DNA of 62,266 nucleotides from the NCBI GenBank assembly GCA_002337455.1, contig DDGC01000005.1:1-62266 (forward strand). The letters run 5' to 3'. Under the pieces are notes generated by a model. The model saw nothing but the letters and a program-made list of their open reading frames with translations, was not told the DNA's origin and did no database searches. This document shows positions 24,286 to 34,065 of this stretch, piece by piece. Both the position numbers and the translations under genes were made by a program. This DNA is from Rhizobiales bacterium UBA1912. Lineage in GTDB: Bacteria; Pseudomonadota; Alphaproteobacteria; Rhizobiales; Devosiaceae. Positions within the stretch are counted from its first letter, which is position 1. Each line of letters begins with the position of its first letter.

Positions 24286-25911
24286 GTGAATCAATTGGGG
24301 GAACTGCTGGGCAAGCTCGGCGTCGCACGCATAGCCGCCATGGGGGTGGTTGCCGTGATGATCCTGGGCTTTTTCGCCTTCATCATGGTGCGCTCGACAA
24401 CCCCGCAACTCGCACCCCTCTACACCAATCTCGAATTCGACGATTCCGCCGCCATCATCGCCGAACTGGGCAGCATGGGCATTCCCTATGAAATCCGCAA
24501 CGAAGGCGCGACGCTCCTTGTCCCGCGCGACGAGATCACCACGATCCGCATGTCACTGGCCCAGGACGGTCTGCCAGCCCGCGGCCAGGTCGGTTACGAG
24601 ATATTCGACAACCAGTCGACGCTCGGCGCCACAAGCTTTGTCCAGAACATCAATCACATTCGCGCCCTCGAAGGCGAGCTGGCCCGCACCATCGGCGGGC
24701 TCAGCCGGGTCCAGAGTGCTCGGGTTCACCTTGTGCTGCCCGAGCGCGAACTGTTCCGCCGCGACATCCAGGAATCTTCAGCCTCCATCGTCCTGACCGT
24801 TCGCGGTCAGCTTTCGGCCGGTGAAATCCGTGCTGTCCAGCACCTGGTTGCCTCGGCGATCGAGGGCCTCTCGCCCAACGCCGTCTCGATCGTGGACAGC
24901 TCGGGTTCGCTTCTAGCGTCGGGATCCGGCGAGGGTGAGGTTTCAATCACCGCGCAGGCCGTTGAGGAACGGACCCTGGGCGTTGAAACCCGCATGCGTT
25001 CGCGTCTCGAGGAACTACTGGCCTCCGTGGTCGGTCTTGGCCGGGCCCGCGTTCAGGTCTCCGCCGAACTCGACCTCAACCGCTCCACCCGTACCTCGGA
25101 AACCTTCGATCCGGATGGGCAGGTGGTCCGCTCCGCCCAGACAGTCGAAACCGGCGATCAGTCCAACGGCCCGGGCGGCACTGGCCAGGTGACGGTGGCC
25201 AACGAATTGCCCGGTGCATCCGAGCAGGGCGGCGAAGGCGGCGCGCAAAGCTCTTCGTCTTCGCTCGAAGAAACGATGAATTATGAAATTTCCTCGACCA
25301 CCGAAACCCAGGTGACGGAGGCCGGCTCGATCAAACGCATGTCGGTCGCCGTGGTGGTCGATGGCGTCTATACCTACGATGCGGCAGGCAACGCGATTTA
25401 CGAACCGCGCCCGCAGGCCGAACTCGACCAGATCACCGCGCTGGTGCGCACTGCCATGGGTTTTGACGCCGATCGCGGCGACCAGATCGAAATCGTCAAC
25501 ATGCAGTTTGCCGAACGCCCCGGCATTGAGGCGGGAACCGCCGAACCTGGCCTGTTCGAATTTAACCGCGACGATCTCATGAAATTCGCAGAGATGGCCG
25601 TAACCCTCCTCATCGCGCTGGCCCTCGTCCTGTTCGTCATGCGCCCGCTGGTCAAAAAGGTCCTCGCGCCCGAGCCTAAGCCGCTCGCCCTGCCCGAAGC
25701 CTCAAGCGTTCCGGCCGAGTATCAGGAACCCCAGGAAGATCCGATGGCCGCAGCCCGCGCCCGTGAGGCGGCGACCGAAGCGTGGATGGAAACGGCAAAA
25801 TCGCTCGGCGAATCCCAGGTCAAGGCGCTCAAGATGGTCGGTGAACTCGTCGACGGAAACCCAAAACAGGCCTCGCTGATTATCCGCGACTGGCTGAGCG
25901 AGGCAGCGTAG
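24286..25911 (+). CDS. fliF: Flagellar MS-ring protein FliF
   Basis: The 541-residue protein has two transmembrane helices (about 20-42 and 448-470) flanking a periplasmic ring-building region. That region contains the secretin-like RBM segment LAQDGLPARGQVGYE and RVHLVLPERELFRRD. The C-terminal cytoplasmic tail, with LVDGNPKQASLIIRDWL, binds FliG. It forms the basal ring that houses the export gate. It starts at GTG 24286 with GAGGG 7 bp upstream. It is the first gene of the fliF-fliG-fliH-fliN-flbD-flhA series, all closely spaced. Confidence 0.95.
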   Translation: MNQLGELLGKLGVARIAAMGVVAVMILGFFAFIMVRSTTPQLAPLYTNLEFDDSAAIIAELGSMGIPYEIRNEGATLLVPRDEITTIRMSLAQDGLPARGQVGYEIFDNQSTLGATSFVQNINHIRALEGELARTIGGLSRVQSARVHLVLPERELFRRDIQESSASIVLTVRGQLSAGEIRAVQHLVASAIEGLSPNAVSIVDSSGSLLASGSGEGEVSITAQAVEERTLGVETRMRSRLEELLASVVGLGRARVQVSAELDLNRSTRTSETFDPDGQVVRSAQTVETGDQSNGPGGTGQVTVANELPGASEQGGEGGAQSSSSSLEETMNYEISSTTETQVTEAGSIKRMSVAVVVDGVYTYDAAGNAIYEPRPQAELDQITALVRTAMGFDADRGDQIEIVNMQFAERPGIEAGTAEPGLFEFNRDDLMKFAEMAVTLLIALALVLFVMRPLVKKVLAPEPKPLALPEASSVPAEYQEPQEDPMAAARAREAATEAWMETAKSLGESQVKALKMVGELVDGNPKQASLIIRDWLSEAA

Positions 25912-25917
25912 ATTTCC

Positions 25918-26991
25918 ATGGCGCTAACTGAACCCAGCACACCACCCAACGCCGGCCCTTCCAAGGGTCTTCAGGTCGGTGAGGACGCTACCCAGCGCCA
26001 GATGCGCGGCGACGAAAAAGCTGCCGCATTGCTCCTGGCGCTCGGCCCCGATTTCGGCCGCCCCATCCTCGAAGAGCTTGATGAAATCGAGATCCGGACG
26101 CTCTCGCGCACCATGGTGCGCCTTGGCCCCATCACCCAGCAGATGCTCGACGAGCTGCTCGCCGAATTCATCATGGGCGTCTCTTCGACCGGCACGATGG
26201 CGGGCAATTCCGACACCACCGAACGCCTGCTGCTGTCCTTCCTGCCGCACGACAGGGTCGAGCAGATCATGGAAGAAATCCGCGGGCCCGCGGGGCGCAA
26301 TATCTGGGAAAAGCTCTCAAACGTTCAGGAAGATATCCTCGCAAGCTATCTCAAGAACGAGTACCCCCAGACCATAGCCGTGGTCCTGACCAAGGTTGCG
26401 CCAGATCATGCCTCGCGCGTGCTCGCGGTGCTGCCCGAGGAACTGGCGCTCGACGTTGTCCAGCGCATGCTCTCGATCGATCCGGTGCAAAAGGAGATCC
26501 TCGAAAAGATCGAATCCACATTGCGCACCGAATTCATGTCGACGCTCAGCCACACCCAGCGCCGCGACAGCCACGAGCAGATGGCCGATATCTTCAATGC
26601 CTTCGATCGGCAGACCGAAGCGCGCTTCATGACAGCGCTCGAAGATGCAAGCCGCGACAGCGCCGAGCGCATCAAGGCCCTGATGTTCACATTTGACGAC
26701 CTGACCCGCCTCGAATCGGCCGCCATACAGACCCTTCTTCAGAACTTCGACAAGAAGGAACTGGGCCTGGCCATGAAGGGCGCGTCCGACGCGGCCCGTG
26801 AATTCTTCTTTGCCAATATGTCCACTCGCGCCGCGGGCATGATGCGCGACGATATGGAAGCCATGGGCGCCGTGCGCCTCAAGGACGTTGACGAAGCCCA
26901 GTCCCGGCTGGTCAACACCGCCAAGGATCTCGCCGCCCGCGGCGAAATCGTTATCAACAAGGGCAAGGCCGATGAGGAGATGATCCTGTGA
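25918..26991 (+). CDS. fliG: Flagellar motor switch protein FliG
   Basis: The 357-residue protein has the N-terminal FliF-binding part, a middle domain with KNEYPQTIAVVLTKVAP (the EHPQ-type motif, here EYPQ, near residue 145), and a C-terminal torque domain. The C-terminal domain has charged residues around TFDDLTRLESAAIQTLL and a final helix with SRLVNTAKDLAARGE. It couples stator rotation to the rotor. The start is 6 bp after fliF, and its end overlaps fliH by 4 bp (GTGA). Confidence 0.95.
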   Translation: MALTEPSTPPNAGPSKGLQVGEDATQRQMRGDEKAAALLLALGPDFGRPILEELDEIEIRTLSRTMVRLGPITQQMLDELLAEFIMGVSSTGTMAGNSDTTERLLLSFLPHDRVEQIMEEIRGPAGRNIWEKLSNVQEDILASYLKNEYPQTIAVVLTKVAPDHASRVLAVLPEELALDVVQRMLSIDPVQKEILEKIESTLRTEFMSTLSHTQRRDSHEQMADIFNAFDRQTEARFMTALEDASRDSAERIKALMFTFDDLTRLESAAIQTLLQNFDKKELGLAMKGASDAAREFFFANMSTRAAGMMRDDMEAMGAVRLKDVDEAQSRLVNTAKDLAARGEIVINKGKADEEMIL

Positions 26992-27614
26992 GCGTCGCCC
27001 ATAAATTCACCTTCGATCTGGATCTGGCTCACAAGCCGCCGGCCAACAAGGTCATGCCCGAACATGAGTTCGACCAGATGGTCGCCGCGGCGCGCGAGGA
27101 AGGCTACCGGCAGGGCCTTGCCGCCGGCCAGTCCAATGTCGAGGCCCAATCGGCCGCGGCACTGGCCAAGTCCGCCGAAAAGCTGGCCGTTCAGGTCGCC
27201 CAGATGGTCCAAACCATCGAGGGCTATGAAAGCCGGCACCTCGAACAATCGGTCGGGCTTGCCGCTTCGGTCGGGCGCAAGCTCGCCGCGCACCTGATCG
27301 CGCGTGAGCCGCAAACCGAACTGGCGGCGCTCCTGGCCGAATGCATGGCCTCGCTCGAAGCCGCCCCGCATCTGGTCATCCGCTGCCACCCCGACCTCTG
27401 CGACGCCATGAAAGCCATCGCCGAAGAGCGCATGAAGGTTTCGGGCTTTTCCGGACGCCTCATCGTTCTGGGCGACCCCGAAATCCGCATGGGCGACGGC
27501 CGGCTCGAATGGGCCGATGGCGGGCTGGTGCGCGATATCAACGCCATATCCAACGAAATCAACACCCGCATCTCCGCCTACCTGGCGGCCCGCGGCGCCG
27601 AGCAGGGAGCCTGA
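26988..27614 (+). CDS. fliH: Flagellar export apparatus protein FliH
   Basis: The 208-residue protein has a helical, Gln/Ala-rich middle (about 30-95) and a C-terminal FliH-like domain, with IRCHPDLCDAMKAIA and GDPEIRMGDGRLEWADGG matching the HrpE/YscL/FliH pattern. It holds the ATPase FliI inactive and delivers it to the export gate. The start is GTG overlapping the fliG stop. In Caulobacter the equivalent gene is called flbE/fliH. Confidence 0.88.
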   Translation: MSVAHKFTFDLDLAHKPPANKVMPEHEFDQMVAAAREEGYRQGLAAGQSNVEAQSAAALAKSAEKLAVQVAQMVQTIEGYESRHLEQSVGLAASVGRKLAAHLIAREPQTELAALLAECMASLEAAPHLVIRCHPDLCDAMKAIAEERMKVSGFSGRLIVLGDPEIRMGDGRLEWADGGLVRDINAISNEINTRISAYLAARGAEQGA

Positions 27615-27617
27615 TCC

Positions 27618-27962
27618 ATGGCCAATGGTGACGACGACATCCAGACCGTACCCGACGGCATCTCGTTTGAAGAAATGCTGGCCGAGGTCGACAGCGACGA
27701 TACCGGCAACAGTGAAAAATCCGCCGCCGATCTCGAGGCCGTCTTTGACGTCCCCGTGCGCCTTTCGGTGGTCCTGGGTCGCACCAGGATGCCGGTGGCC
27801 AAACTCTTGAAGATGGACATCGGTACCGTTGTCGAACTCGACCGGCAGGTGGGCGAAGCCATCGATATCTACGTCAACGACCGCCTCGTCGCCCGCGGCG
27901 AAATCGTGCTCGTTGAAGGACGCCTCGGCGTCACCATGACAGAAATTATCAAGGCCGGCTAA
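27618..27962 (+). CDS. fliN: Flagellar motor switch protein FliN
   Basis: The 114-residue protein has an acidic N-terminal arm and a C-terminal SpoA/FliN domain (about 40-112): FDVPVRLSVVLGRTRMPVA, LKMDIGTVVELDRQVGEAID, NDRLVARGEIVLVEGRLGV. It builds the C-ring with FliG and FliM. The gene starts 3 bp after fliH. FliM is not in this window. Confidence 0.95.
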   Translation: MANGDDDIQTVPDGISFEEMLAEVDSDDTGNSEKSAADLEAVFDVPVRLSVVLGRTRMPVAKLLKMDIGTVVELDRQVGEAIDIYVNDRLVARGEIVLVEGRLGVTMTEIIKAG

Positions 27963-27992
27963 CGCCAGTCTGCCGGCAAGGAGACCACACCC

Positions 27993-29363
27993 ATGCGCTT
28001 ACTGATTATCGGCGCCCTCGAAGGACAACTCAGCCAGGCCTCCAAGATGGCCATGGATGGTGGCGCCAAGGTCGCCCATGCCGGAACCATCGAGATCGCC
28101 CTGGCGTCCCTCAGGTCGGGCAAGGGCGCCGACCTGCTGCTGGTCGACGTCATGGTCGATATTCCAGCGCTCATCGCAGCGCTCGAAGGCGAGCGCATTG
28201 CGATCCCGGTGGTTGCCTGCGGCACCGAGACCAATGCCGCCGCTGCAGTCAATGCCATCCGCGCCGGGGCAAAGGAATACATTCCCCTGCCCCCCGATGC
28301 CGAACTGATCGCCGCGGTCATCGCAGCCGTGGCACGGGAAAGCTCGGACTTTCTCTATCGCGATCCCGCCATGGCAAAGGTCGTCAAGCTCGCCGATCAG
28401 ATCGCGGGGTCTGACGCCTCCGTCCTGATCACCGGCGAAAGCGGCACCGGCAAGGAGATCATGGCCAAATATCTCCACGCCCGGTCCAAGCGTGCCAATC
28501 GGCCGTTCATCTCGATCAACTGCGCCGCCATCCCCGAGCATCTGCTCGAATCCGAACTCTTCGGCCACGAAAAGGGCGCGTTCACAGGCGCCGTCGCCCG
28601 CCGCATCGGCAAGTTCGAGGAGGCCAATGGTGGCACGCTGCTGCTCGATGAAATCTCGGAAATGGATTTCCGCCTGCAGGCAAAGCTGCTCCGCGCCATT
28701 CAGGAGCGGGTCATCGATCGCGTCGGCGGCACCAAGCCCGTTCCCGTCAATATCCGCATCCTCGCCACTTCAAATCGCGAGCTTGTCACCGAGGTCAGGG
28801 AGGGCCGCTTCCGCGAGGATCTGCTGTTCCGCCTGAACGTCGTCAATCTCAAGCTCCCCCCGCTCCGTGAGCGCCCCGGCGACATCGTCGCGTTGTCCGA
28901 GCATTTCGTGGCCCGCTATTCGGCAGCCAACGGGCTTACCCAGCGTATTCTCTCCCAGGCGGCGCGCGACGAATTGCTACGCGCCCCATGGCAGGGTAAC
29001 GTCCGCGAGCTCGAAAACACCCTCCATCGCGCCGTGTTGCTTTCATCGGGCGATGTGATCGAGCCCGAAGCCATCCGCATGCCCGATGGCACGGGCCTCA
29101 CCGACGCGGTGGCCAGCCATTCCCTCGCCACCCAGGCCGCTCAGGCCGCCGACGCCGTATCGCGCTCGATGGTGGGCCGCACGGTGGCCGATGTGGAACG
29201 CGACCTGATCGTTGATACGCTCGGCCATTGCCTGGGCAACCGGACCCATGCCGCAAATATCCTTGGCATTTCGATCCGAACGCTGCGAAACAAGCTCAAC
29301 CAATATGCCGACGAGGGGGTGGACATTCCCGCTCCCGGCGAAGCCCGATCTAGCGCCGCATGA
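27993..29363 (+). CDS. flbD: Sigma-54-dependent flagellar regulator FlbD
   Basis: The 456-residue protein has a receiver-like N-terminus (1-115), an AAA+ domain with Walker A GESGTGKE (about 150) and the sigma-54 contact loop GAFTGA (about 200), Walker B GGTLLLDEI, and a Fis-type HTH at the end (AANILGISIRTLRNKLNQY). The receiver lacks the usual N-terminal Asp pair (MRLLIIGALEG), as in the atypical FlbD of Caulobacter, where FliX rather than phosphorylation gates activity. It should activate the sigma-54 promoter of fliK. Its stop overlaps the flhA start (ATGA). Confidence 0.92.
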   Translation: MRLLIIGALEGQLSQASKMAMDGGAKVAHAGTIEIALASLRSGKGADLLLVDVMVDIPALIAALEGERIAIPVVACGTETNAAAAVNAIRAGAKEYIPLPPDAELIAAVIAAVARESSDFLYRDPAMAKVVKLADQIAGSDASVLITGESGTGKEIMAKYLHARSKRANRPFISINCAAIPEHLLESELFGHEKGAFTGAVARRIGKFEEANGGTLLLDEISEMDFRLQAKLLRAIQERVIDRVGGTKPVPVNIRILATSNRELVTEVREGRFREDLLFRLNVVNLKLPPLRERPGDIVALSEHFVARYSAANGLTQRILSQAARDELLRAPWQGNVRELENTLHRAVLLSSGDVIEPEAIRMPDGTGLTDAVASHSLATQAAQAADAVSRSMVGRTVADVERDLIVDTLGHCLGNRTHAANILGISIRTLRNKLNQYADEGVDIPAPGEARSSAA

Positions 29364-31600
29364 CAATCGCGGCGCCCCTCCCGCCGGCTGCTCCGCCCCA
29401 TCATGGGCCGGGCCGTGGCGTGGGGGCTGCCGCATCCCCCCATCCGCCGAGCCCATCGGGAACCACCCGCCAGACGATGACCGAAACGACCTCCACCACA
29501 GCAACCGGCCCATTGGGCCGCATCAACGAGATCGTCGAGATCATCCGCCAGTCCAATGCCGGGCTGGCGGTTGGCGTTGTGATCATCCTTGCCGTCCTCA
29601 TCCTGCCCATGCCAGCCGTGCTGCTGGATATCCTTCTGGCATTTTCGATGGTCTTTTCGGTGATGATCCTGATGACGGCGCTGTTCATTCAGACGCCGCT
29701 CGAATTTTCGGCCTTCCCCACCGTCCTTCTGGTCTCCGCCATGTTCCGGCTGGCGCTCAACCTGGCGTCGACCCGCCTCATTCTGGCCGACGGCCATGAG
29801 GGAACGGCGGCGGCGGGCAACGTCATCGAGGCGTTCGGAAATTTCGTCACCCGCGGCAATTTCATCATCGGTGTCATCGTCTTTGCGATCTTGCTGATCG
29901 TCAATTTCATCGTCATCACCAAGGGTTCGGGCCGTATCGCCGAAGTGGCCGCCCGCTTCAACCTCGACGCCATGCCCGGCAAGCAGATGGCCATCGACGC
30001 GGACCTGTCGGCCGGCCTGATCGATGAAGTCGAAGCAAAGAACCGCCGCAAGACGCTCGAAGACGAAAGCTCGTTCTTCGGTGCCATGGACGGCGCCTCC
30101 AAATTCGTGCGCGGCGACGCCATCGCCGGCCTGCTCATCACCTTCATCAACGTCATCGCCGGTATCATTATCGGCATGATGCAGATGGGCCTGACCATCC
30201 AGGAAGCCAGCTCCAATTATTCGCTGCTGACCATCGGTGACGGTCTGGTCAGCCAGATCCCCGCCCTCATCGTTTCGACGGCAGCCGGTATTCTGGTCTC
30301 CAAGGCCGGCGTTTCCGGCTCGGCCAACCAGGCGCTCAGCAAACAGTTCACGTCCTATCCTGTGGCGCTTGGCATGAGCTCGGGCGTCATGTTCGCGCTG
30401 GCCCTGGTCCCTGGCATGCCCCTCATCCCGTTCGTGACCCTGGGCAGTGCCGTTGGCTATCTTGCATGGACATCAGCCAAAAAGCTGAGGGCCCAGAAAG
30501 CTGTCGTCGAACAGGAACAGGTCGTCGAACAGGCCCGCCAGGTCGCTGCCGCGCCAACCGAAGCCCCGATCACCGACAGCCTCAAGATCGACGAGCTCAA
30601 GCTCGAACTCGGCTACGGGCTGCTCAGCCTCGTCAAAGAGGACGACTCGGGCACCGACCGGCTCACCGAACAGATAAAGGCCCTGCGCCGTCAGCTTGCC
30701 ACCGAGCTGGGCTTCGTCATGCCCGCCGTGCGCATTCTCGACAACATGCAGCTCGAGCCCAACATCTACAAGATCAAGATCAAGGAGGTCGAAGCGGGCC
30801 ATGGCGAGGTTTATGCCAACCAGCTGATGGTCATGGACCCCTACGGCAACAAGATCACCCTGCCCGGCCAGCATACCGTCGAGCCGACGTTCGGGCTGCC
30901 GGCGGCCTGGATCGATGCTGCGCTGCGCGACGAGGCCGAAGTGCAAGGCATGACCATCGTCGATCCGTCGACTGTGATTTCGACCCATCTCACCGAAGTG
31001 CTCAAGGCCAATACGGCCGACCTCCTGAGCTACGCCAATGTCCAGTCGCTGCTGTCCGGTCTCGACAAGGATCAGCAAAAACTGGTCGAGGACATTGTCC
31101 CCTCGCTAATTTCGGTTTCGGGCATCCAGCGTGTGCTCCAGGGCCTTCTGGCCGAACGTGTCTCGATCCGCGATCTGCCCACCATCCTCGAAGGCGTTGC
31201 CGAAATCGCCGGCTCGGCCCGCAGCACCGCCCAGATCATCGAGCATGTCCGCGCCCGGCTCGCCCGCCAGATTTGCGCCGCCAATCTGGGCATGGACGGC
31301 AACCTGCCGCTCCTGACCCTGTCGCCCAATTGGGAGCGCGATTTCGCCGAGGCCATGATGGGCGAAGGCGAGGAACGCCATCTCGCCATGGCACCCTCCA
31401 AACTTCAGCAGTTCATCGCCGGCATCCAGACAGGTTTCGAGAACGCTGCCCAGATGGGCGAAATCCCCGTGCTCATCACCTCGCCCCACATCCGCCCGCA
31501 CGTCCGCGCCATCATCGAACGCTTCCGCCCCCAGACCGTCGTCATGAGCCAGAACGAAGTCCACCCCCGCATCCGCCTGCGCACGGTGGGCAGCATCTAG
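29360..31600 (+). CDS. flhA: Flagellar export gate protein FlhA
   Basis: The 746-residue protein has eight predicted transmembrane helices in its N-terminal half, including the FHIPEP-family signature around PGKQMAIDADLSAGLIDEVEA, and a cytoplasmic C-terminal domain that docks substrates and chaperones. Compared with usual FlhA (about 690-700) it has about 50 extra N-terminal residues, rich in Pro, Ala, His and Gly. This extension exists only if the ATG overlapping the flbD stop is used; an internal ATG at 29477 would give the normal length but lacks a clear Shine-Dalgarno. Confidence 0.93.
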   Translation: MTIAAPLPPAAPPHHGPGRGVGAAASPHPPSPSGTTRQTMTETTSTTATGPLGRINEIVEIIRQSNAGLAVGVVIILAVLILPMPAVLLDILLAFSMVFSVMILMTALFIQTPLEFSAFPTVLLVSAMFRLALNLASTRLILADGHEGTAAAGNVIEAFGNFVTRGNFIIGVIVFAILLIVNFIVITKGSGRIAEVAARFNLDAMPGKQMAIDADLSAGLIDEVEAKNRRKTLEDESSFFGAMDGASKFVRGDAIAGLLITFINVIAGIIIGMMQMGLTIQEASSNYSLLTIGDGLVSQIPALIVSTAAGILVSKAGVSGSANQALSKQFTSYPVALGMSSGVMFALALVPGMPLIPFVTLGSAVGYLAWTSAKKLRAQKAVVEQEQVVEQARQVAAAPTEAPITDSLKIDELKLELGYGLLSLVKEDDSGTDRLTEQIKALRRQLATELGFVMPAVRILDNMQLEPNIYKIKIKEVEAGHGEVYANQLMVMDPYGNKITLPGQHTVEPTFGLPAAWIDAALRDEAEVQGMTIVDPSTVISTHLTEVLKANTADLLSYANVQSLLSGLDKDQQKLVEDIVPSLISVSGIQRVLQGLLAERVSIRDLPTILEGVAEIAGSARSTAQIIEHVRARLARQICAANLGMDGNLPLLTLSPNWERDFAEAMMGEGEERHLAMAPSKLQQFIAGIQTGFENAAQMGEIPVLITSPHIRPHVRAIIERFRPQTVVMSQNEVHPRIRLRTVGSI

Positions 31601-31657
31601 CAAAGGAACCCTCGCCCTCTCGGGGCGTTGCAGCAGCGAACCTCACCGGAGGCAGCA

Positions 31658-32662
31658 ATGCGCCTTTTTACCTGCCCCAACTGCCGCCAGACCGTTTATT
31701 TCGACAACAGCACCTGTGGCCAGTGCGGCACCTCGATCGGCTACGACCCGGCCGCCAATAGCATGGTGGCGATTTCCGACGCCTCGCCCTATTGCGCAAA
31801 TGCTCAACATGGAGCCTGCAACTGGATTGCCCCCGAGGGCGGATTTTGCACGGCCTGCCGTCACAACGAGACGGTTCCCGACATTTCCAATGCCGCAAAT
31901 CTCTCCGATTGGCAGATCCTCGAGCGGGCCAAAAAGCGGCTGTTCTACAGCCTCATCCGCCTCGGCCTGCCTCTAATCACCAAGGACGAGGATCAGCAAC
32001 GCGGGCTCGCCTTTAATTTCCTTGCCGACACCGGCGTCGAAAAGGTGATGACCGGCCATGCCAATGGCGTCATCACCATCGCGCTGGCCGAGGCTGACGA
32101 TGTCGAGCGCGAGAAGCGCCGCAGCGAGATGGGAGAGCCCTATCGCACGCTTTTGGGCCATTTCAGGCATGAGACTGCCCACTATTACTGGGACCTTCTG
32201 GTCAGCGGCACCGGCTGGCTCGAACGCTGCCGCGCCGTATTTGGCGACGACACTGCCGATTACAATGAAGCTCTGAAAATTCACTATGCCAATGGCGCCC
32301 CGCCCGACTGGCCCCAGCGCTTCGTGTCCTCATACGCAAGTTCCCACCCTTGGGAAGACTTTGCTGAAACCTGGGCCCATTACCTCCACATCGCCGATAC
32401 GCTCGAGACCGCACGCAGCCTCGGCGTTTCCACCGAACCGCCGCGCGACCGGTCCGGCGATCTTTCAGCGGAAGTCGATTTCCAGCCCTATCACACCACC
32501 GACACCCAGCGTCTGACCGAAGCCTGGGTCGGGGTAAGCGTCATGCTCAACGAACTCAACCGCTCGATGGGCCTCCCGGACGCCTATCCATTCGTGCTCT
32601 CCGGCGCCATCGTCGAAAAGATCGACCTCATCGCCAGACTGGTTCACGATCAGCCGAATTGA
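31658..32662 (+). CDS. Putative zinc-binding metallopeptidase with zinc ribbons
   Basis: The 334-residue protein has two N-terminal Cys clusters, LFTCPNCRQTVYFDNSTCGQCG (written in two halves: CPNC near residue 5, CGQC near 19) and CTACRH near 63. A metallopeptidase domain has the zincin motif HETAHYYWD near 165 and a later acidic EDFAETWAHYLH near 245. It matches the conserved zinc-ribbon/peptidase family (DUF2248 type), whose substrate is unknown. ATG 31658 has GGAGG 7 bp upstream. A bidirectional terminator follows. Confidence 0.85.
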   Translation: MRLFTCPNCRQTVYFDNSTCGQCGTSIGYDPAANSMVAISDASPYCANAQHGACNWIAPEGGFCTACRHNETVPDISNAANLSDWQILERAKKRLFYSLIRLGLPLITKDEDQQRGLAFNFLADTGVEKVMTGHANGVITIALAEADDVEREKRRSEMGEPYRTLLGHFRHETAHYYWDLLVSGTGWLERCRAVFGDDTADYNEALKIHYANGAPPDWPQRFVSSYASSHPWEDFAETWAHYLHIADTLETARSLGVSTEPPRDRSGDLSAEVDFQPYHTTDTQRLTEAWVGVSVMLNELNRSMGLPDAYPFVLSGAIVEKIDLIARLVHDQPN

Positions 32663-32686
32663 AAAAGGGGGCCGGAGCCCCCTTTT
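32663..32686. terminator. Bidirectional terminator between convergent genes
   Basis: AAAAGGGGGC-CGGA-GCCCCCTTTT is a 10-bp perfect stem with A and T tails, lying between the metallopeptidase and symporter stops. Confidence 0.88.
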
Positions 32687-32688
32687 GT

Positions 32689-34065
32689 CTACTGCGCCGG
32701 CACAGTGGCCGGAGATGGCGCCGTATCGAGCGCCTCTATCTGCTCGACGGCGTCATAGACCCCCTGATCGAGCATCCCCTGCCGTTTGGCAACAATAGTC
32801 GGTACCAGCGCCTGTCCGGCGACATTGACCGCCGTGCGGCCCATATCGAGGATCGGATCGATGGCCAGCAACAGCCCCACGCCTTCCAGCGGCAAGCCCA
32901 GTGTCGAAAGCGTCAGCGTCAGCATGACCGTCGCGCCGGTCAGCCCCGCCGTTGCCGCCGAGCCGATCACCGATACGAAGACGATGAGCAGATATTCCTG
33001 CAGCCCGAGCTGGATGCCGAAGAACTGCGCAACAAAGATCGCCGAAATGGCCGGATAGATCGAAGCACAGCCGTCCATCTTGGTGGTTGCGCCAAGCGGC
33101 ACGGCAAAACTCGCATATTCACGTGGCACGCCTAGATTTTTCTCGGTCACCCGCTCGGTGATCGGCATTGTGCCCACTGACGAACGCGACACAAAGGCAA
33201 ACTGGATCGCCGGCCATGCGCCCTGGAAATACCGGATCGGGTTGAGCCCATGGACCGTCAGCAACGTCGGATAGACGATGAGCAGCACGATCGCCAGACC
33301 GATATAGATGGCCGCCGCATACCAGCCGAGCTGGGCCAGCGTGTCCCAGCCATAAACTGCCACGGCGTTACCCAGCAGCCCCACTGTCGCAATCGGGGTC
33401 AGCCGGATGATCCACCACAACAGCTTGTGGATGACCTTGAGAAACGCGCGGTTGAACTCGAGGAACGGCTTGGCCGCATCGCCCACCTTGAGCGCCGCAA
33501 CGCCCACCGCGATGGAAACGACAAGAATCTGCAGCACGTTAAAGCTCAGGCTCGTAGAGGCCGACCCATCGCTTAGGCGTGTCGATGCCTGCAACCCCAG
33601 GAAATTGGACGGGATAAGACCGGTCAGGAAATCGAGCCAGGACCCGGTGCGCGAAGGCGCCCTGGCCGCAGCCTCGGTCACCGCGGTATTGAGCCCGGGC
33701 TGAATGATGAGCCCCAGCGCAATGCCGATCAAAACGGCAATCAGCGCCGTGATCGCGAACCACAAAAGGGTCTGCCACACCAGCCGCGCGGCGTTGTTGA
33801 GCTCACGCAGATTGGCGATCGACGCCACGATGGCGGTAAAGATCAGGACCGGAACGATAGCCCGCAGCAATTGTACAAAGCTCGACCCCACTGTCGAAAG
33901 CGTCTGCACCAGCCAGTTGGCGCCGGTGTCCGTCGGTCCCATCTGCCGGGCGATAAGCCCCAGCAGCAGGCCGACGACCAGGGCCAGCAGCACCTGGAAT
34001 CCAAAATTGGTGTAGAGCGGGCCCTTCGGCTTGCGCGCTACGGCTTGAGAAGTTGAGGATGACAT
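32689..34065 (-). CDS. Dicarboxylate/amino acid:cation symporter (DAACS family)
   Basis: The 458-residue membrane protein has about eight transmembrane helices and two re-entrant loops. The first loop has the serine-rich motif SRSSVGTMP (near residue 288). The family signature PLGATTKMDGCASIYPA (near 320) and the second loop near GLTGATVMLTLTLSTLGLP (near 375) resemble GltP/GltT. The signature GATTKMDG replaces GATINMDG. It probably couples uptake of glutamate, aspartate or a C4-dicarboxylate to Na+ or H+. The gene is monocistronic. Confidence 0.9.
   Translation of the reverse strand: MSSSTSQAVARKPKGPLYTNFGFQVLLALVVGLLLGLIARQMGPTDTGANWLVQTLSTVGSSFVQLLRAIVPVLIFTAIVASIANLRELNNAARLVWQTLLWFAITALIAVLIGIALGLIIQPGLNTAVTEAAARAPSRTGSWLDFLTGLIPSNFLGLQASTRLSDGSASTSLSFNVLQILVVSIAVGVAALKVGDAAKPFLEFNRAFLKVIHKLLWWIIRLTPIATVGLLGNAVAVYGWDTLAQLGWYAAAIYIGLAIVLLIVYPTLLTVHGLNPIRYFQGAWPAIQFAFVSRSSVGTMPITERVTEKNLGVPREYASFAVPLGATTKMDGCASIYPAISAIFVAQFFGIQLGLQEYLLIVFVSVIGSAATAGLTGATVMLTLTLSTLGLPLEGVGLLLAIDPILDMGRTAVNVAGQALVPTIVAKRQGMLDQGVYDAVEQIEALDTAPSPATVPAQ

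Noticed and set aside
30466..31761. 431-codon frame overlapping flhA in another frame
   Set aside because: The translation is Arg/Pro/His-rich without motifs, while flhA is well conserved over the same bases.
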